Source of the DNA: Chloroflexota bacterium
GTDB lineage: Bacteria; Chloroflexota; Dehalococcoidia; Lucifugimonadales; UBA3495
Assembly: GCA_028874675.1 (NCBI GenBank)
Contig: JAPPJA010000554.1
Span: 1-9,479 of the forward strand
DNA: 9,479 nucleotides
Direction of reading: 5' to 3'
A program made the position numbers and the translations under genes. Under the pieces are notes generated by a model, which made no database searches, was not told the DNA's origin, and saw only the letters and a program-made list of their open reading frames with translations. Below are positions 6,928 through 9,479 of this stretch, one piece after another (positions within the stretch are counted from its first letter, which is position 1; each line of letters opens with the position of its first letter).

Positions 6928-9479
6928 TGGTCAGAATGCAGGACAGAACCGAGGTTCAGGCAACCAACTTTAATGCGATTCGCATTTCCGTCGCCTCTCC
7001 CGAGCAGATTCTTAACTGGTCCCACGGCGAGGTAACCAAGCCGGAGACCATCAACTACCGGACGCTGAGGCCGGAAAAGGACGGGCTGTTTTGCGAGCGC
7101 CTCTTCGGTCCCACCAAGGACTGGGAGTGCTTCTGCGGCAAGTACAAGCGCATTCGCTACCGGGGCGTTGTTTGCGACCGCTGCGGAGTGGAAGTAACCC
7201 GTTCCAAGGTGCGCCGGGAGCGGATGGGCCACATCCGGCTGGCCGCGCCGGTGGCTCACATCTGGTTCAGCAAGACCACGCCCAGCAGGCTGGGTTTGCT
7301 GCTGGACCTGTCGCCCCGCAACCTGGAGCGCGTGCTCTACTTCGCCCAGCATATTGTCATCTCCGTGGACGACGAGAAGCGTGCCGAAATAATCGAAGAG
7401 GAACGGCTTCGGGTTGAACTGGAAAAAGAGCGGATTCGCGGCTCCTACGAAGAGAAGCTGACCGAATTGCAGGAAAAGCTGGACGCGCTGGAGGCTTCGG
7501 GAGACCCGGAATCGCTTCCAGAGTCGGTGGCGGTGCAGACCGAAAAAGACGCCCTGGAGGACCAGGTTGCCAAGGAAGAGGGCGACCTGGAGATTAAGCT
7601 GCAGGAAGTTATCAGCGAACTGGAAGACCTGCGGCCCTTGAAGATCCTGGCGGAGTCCAAGTACCGGGAGTTGAAGGAACGCTACGACGACCTGTTCAAT
7701 GCCGGAATGGGCGCCGAATCCATACTGGATATCCTGCGAAACCACGACCTGGAAGCCATCAGGGAGGGACTGGTCCGGGAGATGCGGTCCACCTCGGGGC
7801 AGCGCCGCAAGAAGGCCATCAAGCGTTTGCAGGTGGTGGAGGCTTTCCGCAACAGTGGCAACCGGGTGGAGGACATAATCCTTACGGTCCTGCCGGTTTT
7901 GCCACCGGAACTGCGCCCCATGGTGCAGCTGGACGGCGGCCGTTTTGCCACCAGCGATTTGAACGACCTGTACCGCCGGGTGATTAACCGCAACAACCGG
8001 CTCAAGAGGCTGATGGACCTGGGCGCGCCCGAGATTATCATTCGCAACGAAAAGCGGATGCTGCAGGAGTCCGTGGACGCCCTGATCGACAACGGCCGCC
8101 GCGGTCGTCCCATACAGGGGAGCCACAATCACAAGCTCAAGTCCCTGTCCGACCTGCTGCGTGGCAAGCAGGGACGCTTCCGGCAGAACCTGCTGGGCAA
8201 GCGGGTGGACTACAGCGGGCGGTCCGTCATCGTGGTCGGGCCCGAGTTGAAGATGAACCAGTGCGGCCTGCCCAAGCGGATGGCCCTGGAGCTGTTCAAG
8301 CCGTTCGTCATGCACCGCCTGGTAATGCTGGGCGTTTCGCCGAACATCAAGAGCGCCAAGCGCATGGTGGAACGGGCAAGGCCCGAGGTGTGGGACATCC
8401 TGGAAGAAGTGATCAAGGACCGTCCGGTAATGCTGAACCGGGCGCCGACCCTCCACCGGCTGGGAATTCAGGCGTTTATGCCGGTGCTCATAGAGGGCAA
8501 TGCCATCCAGATTCACCCGCTGGTGTGTTCGGCCTTCAACGCCGACTTTGACGGAGACCAGATGGCAGTACACGTGCCCCTGTCCAGGATGGCGGTGCAC
8601 GAGTCCCAGGTGGCGATGCTCAGCACCCATAATATGCTGTCGCCGGCTTCCGGCGAACCCCTGGTGGCGCCCACCCTGGACATGGTGCTGGGCTGCTACT
8701 ATCTGACGGAAATACAGCCGGGGGACAGGGGCGAAGGCAGCCGATTCTACGACTACGACGAGGCCAACATCGCTTTTGCCGACGGTCACATAGGCCTGCG
8801 GGCGAAGATTTACGTCAAGAATATTCCAGGGTACGAGACGGAGGAATCGTGGGTCGAGACCACCCTGGGAAGGTTGATATTCAAGGAAAACCTGCCCCAG
8901 GAAATCGGCTTCAAGAACTACGTGTTCAACAGCCGGGCCATCAAGGAACTGACCACCGAGCTGTACCAGAAGCTTTCAAATGACGATACGGCGGAAGCGC
9001 TGGACAAGATCAAGCAACTGGGGTTCAAGTACGCGACAACCTCGGGAATAACCATAGCCATCAACGATATCCAGATTTCGGGCAAGAAGTCGGAGATTCT
9101 GCAGGAAGCCGACGGCCTGGTGGAGAGCTACGAGGACCAGTACCTGTCGGGTCTGATGTCTGAGGATGAGCGCTACAACTCGGCGGTGGAGGCCTGGACG
9201 TGGGCTTCGGACCAGACGGAGCATCTGGTCAAGGATGAGATTGAGATCGGGAATTACGGCGGCATCGGCGTGATGGCGCTTTCGGGCGCCAAGGGCAACA
9301 TCATGCAGATCAAGCAGATGGCCGGCATGCGCGGGTTGATGAGTAACCCGGGGGGCCGGATCATCGACCTGCCGGTGAAGTCCAGCTTCCGTGAAGGCTT
9401 GTCGGCGCTGGAGTATTTCATCTCCACCCACGGCGCCCGCAAGGGGCTGGCCGACACGGCCCTCCGTACAGCCGACAGC
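6927..9479 (+). CDS. rpoC: DNA-directed RNA polymerase subunit beta-prime (3' end cut by window edge)
   Basis: The first 851 codons of the catalytic subunit are present, open to the window edge. The start ATG shares its A with the rpoB stop (TAATG), so translation is probably coupled. Zinc site: C68, C70, C83, C86 (CFC then CDRC). An acidic coiled coil at about 148-256, with a break near ASGDPESLPES, adds some 80 residues relative to E. coli. The lid and switch regions follow (LPPELRPMVQLDGGRFATSD, GKQGRFRQNLLGKRVDYSGR), then NRAPTLHRLG. The magnesium-binding motif NADFDGD has D540, D542 and D544 (E. coli D460, D462, D464). The usual PSQD is PTLD here (L584 at E. coli Q504), and SGAR is SGAK (K789 at E. 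coli R731). The F-loop (QMAGMRGLM) and the first part of the bridge helix (FISTHGARKGLADTAL) end the visible part, at the equivalent of E. coli S793. The trigger loop, jaw and C-terminal clamp lie outside. The long minus-strand frame at 6924-8789 is a shadow. Confidence 0.98.
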   Translation, partial: MVRMQDRTEVQATNFNAIRISVASPEQILNWSHGEVTKPETINYRTLRPEKDGLFCERLFGPTKDWECFCGKYKRIRYRGVVCDRCGVEVTRSKVRRERMGHIRLAAPVAHIWFSKTTPSRLGLLLDLSPRNLERVLYFAQHIVISVDDEKRAEIIEEERLRVELEKERIRGSYEEKLTELQEKLDALEASGDPESLPESVAVQTEKDALEDQVAKEEGDLEIKLQEVISELEDLRPLKILAESKYRELKERYDDLFNAGMGAESILDILRNHDLEAIREGLVREMRSTSGQRRKKAIKRLQVVEAFRNSGNRVEDIILTVLPVLPPELRPMVQLDGGRFATSDLNDLYRRVINRNNRLKRLMDLGAPEIIIRNEKRMLQESVDALIDNGRRGRPIQGSHNHKLKSLSDLLRGKQGRFRQNLLGKRVDYSGRSVIVVGPELKMNQCGLPKRMALELFKPFVMHRLVMLGVSPNIKSAKRMVERARPEVWDILEEVIKDRPVMLNRAPTLHRLGIQAFMPVLIEGNAIQIHPLVCSAFNADFDGDQMAVHVPLSRMAVHESQVAMLSTHNMLSPASGEPLVAPTLDMVLGCYYLTEIQPGDRGEGSRFYDYDEANIAFADGHIGLRAKIYVKNIPGYETEESWVETTLGRLIFKENLPQEIGFKNYVFNSRAIKELTTELYQKLSNDDTAEALDKIKQLGFKYATTSGITIAINDIQISGKKSEILQEADGLVESYEDQYLSGLMSEDERYNSAVEAWTWASDQTEHLVKDEIEIGNYGGIGVMALSGAKGNIMQIKQMAGMRGLMSNPGGRIIDLPVKSSFREGLSALEYFISTHGARKGLADTALRTADS

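Noticed and set aside
6924..8789. 621-codon minus-strand open frame opposite rpoC
   Set aside because: Shadow of rpoC; rich in His, Gln and Leu without recognisable motifs.

Overview
The window is a bacterial chromosome fragment, GC-rich by eye (roughly 60%), with two transcription units that diverge from one intergenic control region of about 500 bases. Rightward lies the core RNA polymerase operon: complete rpoB (3130-6927) and the first 851 codons of rpoC (6927-9479, cut by the window edge). Leftward lies a large open frame (2632 down to 1, also cut) for an exported, cysteine-free surface protein. It has an N-terminal hydrophobic segment, two Ig-like domains, four complete DUF11-type beta-sandwich repeats and the start of a fifth.

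Organism: the beta subunit is long (1265 aa) with a large insertion between its PVFDGA and LYDGRTG motifs. Beta-prime carries an acidic coiled-coil insertion of about 80 residues after its N-terminal zinc site. The rpoBC pair is not preceded by rplJ-rplL. Together these fit Chloroflexota, perhaps Dehalococcoidia or a relative. That placement rests on memory of gene order and protein lengths, not on a search.

Layout: 1-2632 (minus strand), DUF11 surface protein. 2633-3129, divergent control region holding a candidate extended -10 promoter for the leftward gene, a perfect 7-bp dyad, a 14-base motif repeated near both promoters, a textbook sigma70 promoter for rpoBC (TTGACA, 16 bases, TATAAT) and a leader of about 127 bases with an AT-rich hairpin. 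3130-6927, rpoB. 6927-9479, rpoC, starting on the last base of the rpoB stop codon.

The rpoB and rpoC products assemble with alpha and omega into core RNA polymerase. The surface protein has no obvious functional link to them; the genes share only the control region. I found no mobile element, CRISPR array, tRNA, rRNA or clear new system. The points most worth a second look are two substitutions at normally conserved active-centre positions of beta-prime, the lineage-type insertions in both subunits, the exact 114-residue DUF11 period, and the uncoupling of rpoBC from ribosomal protein genes.
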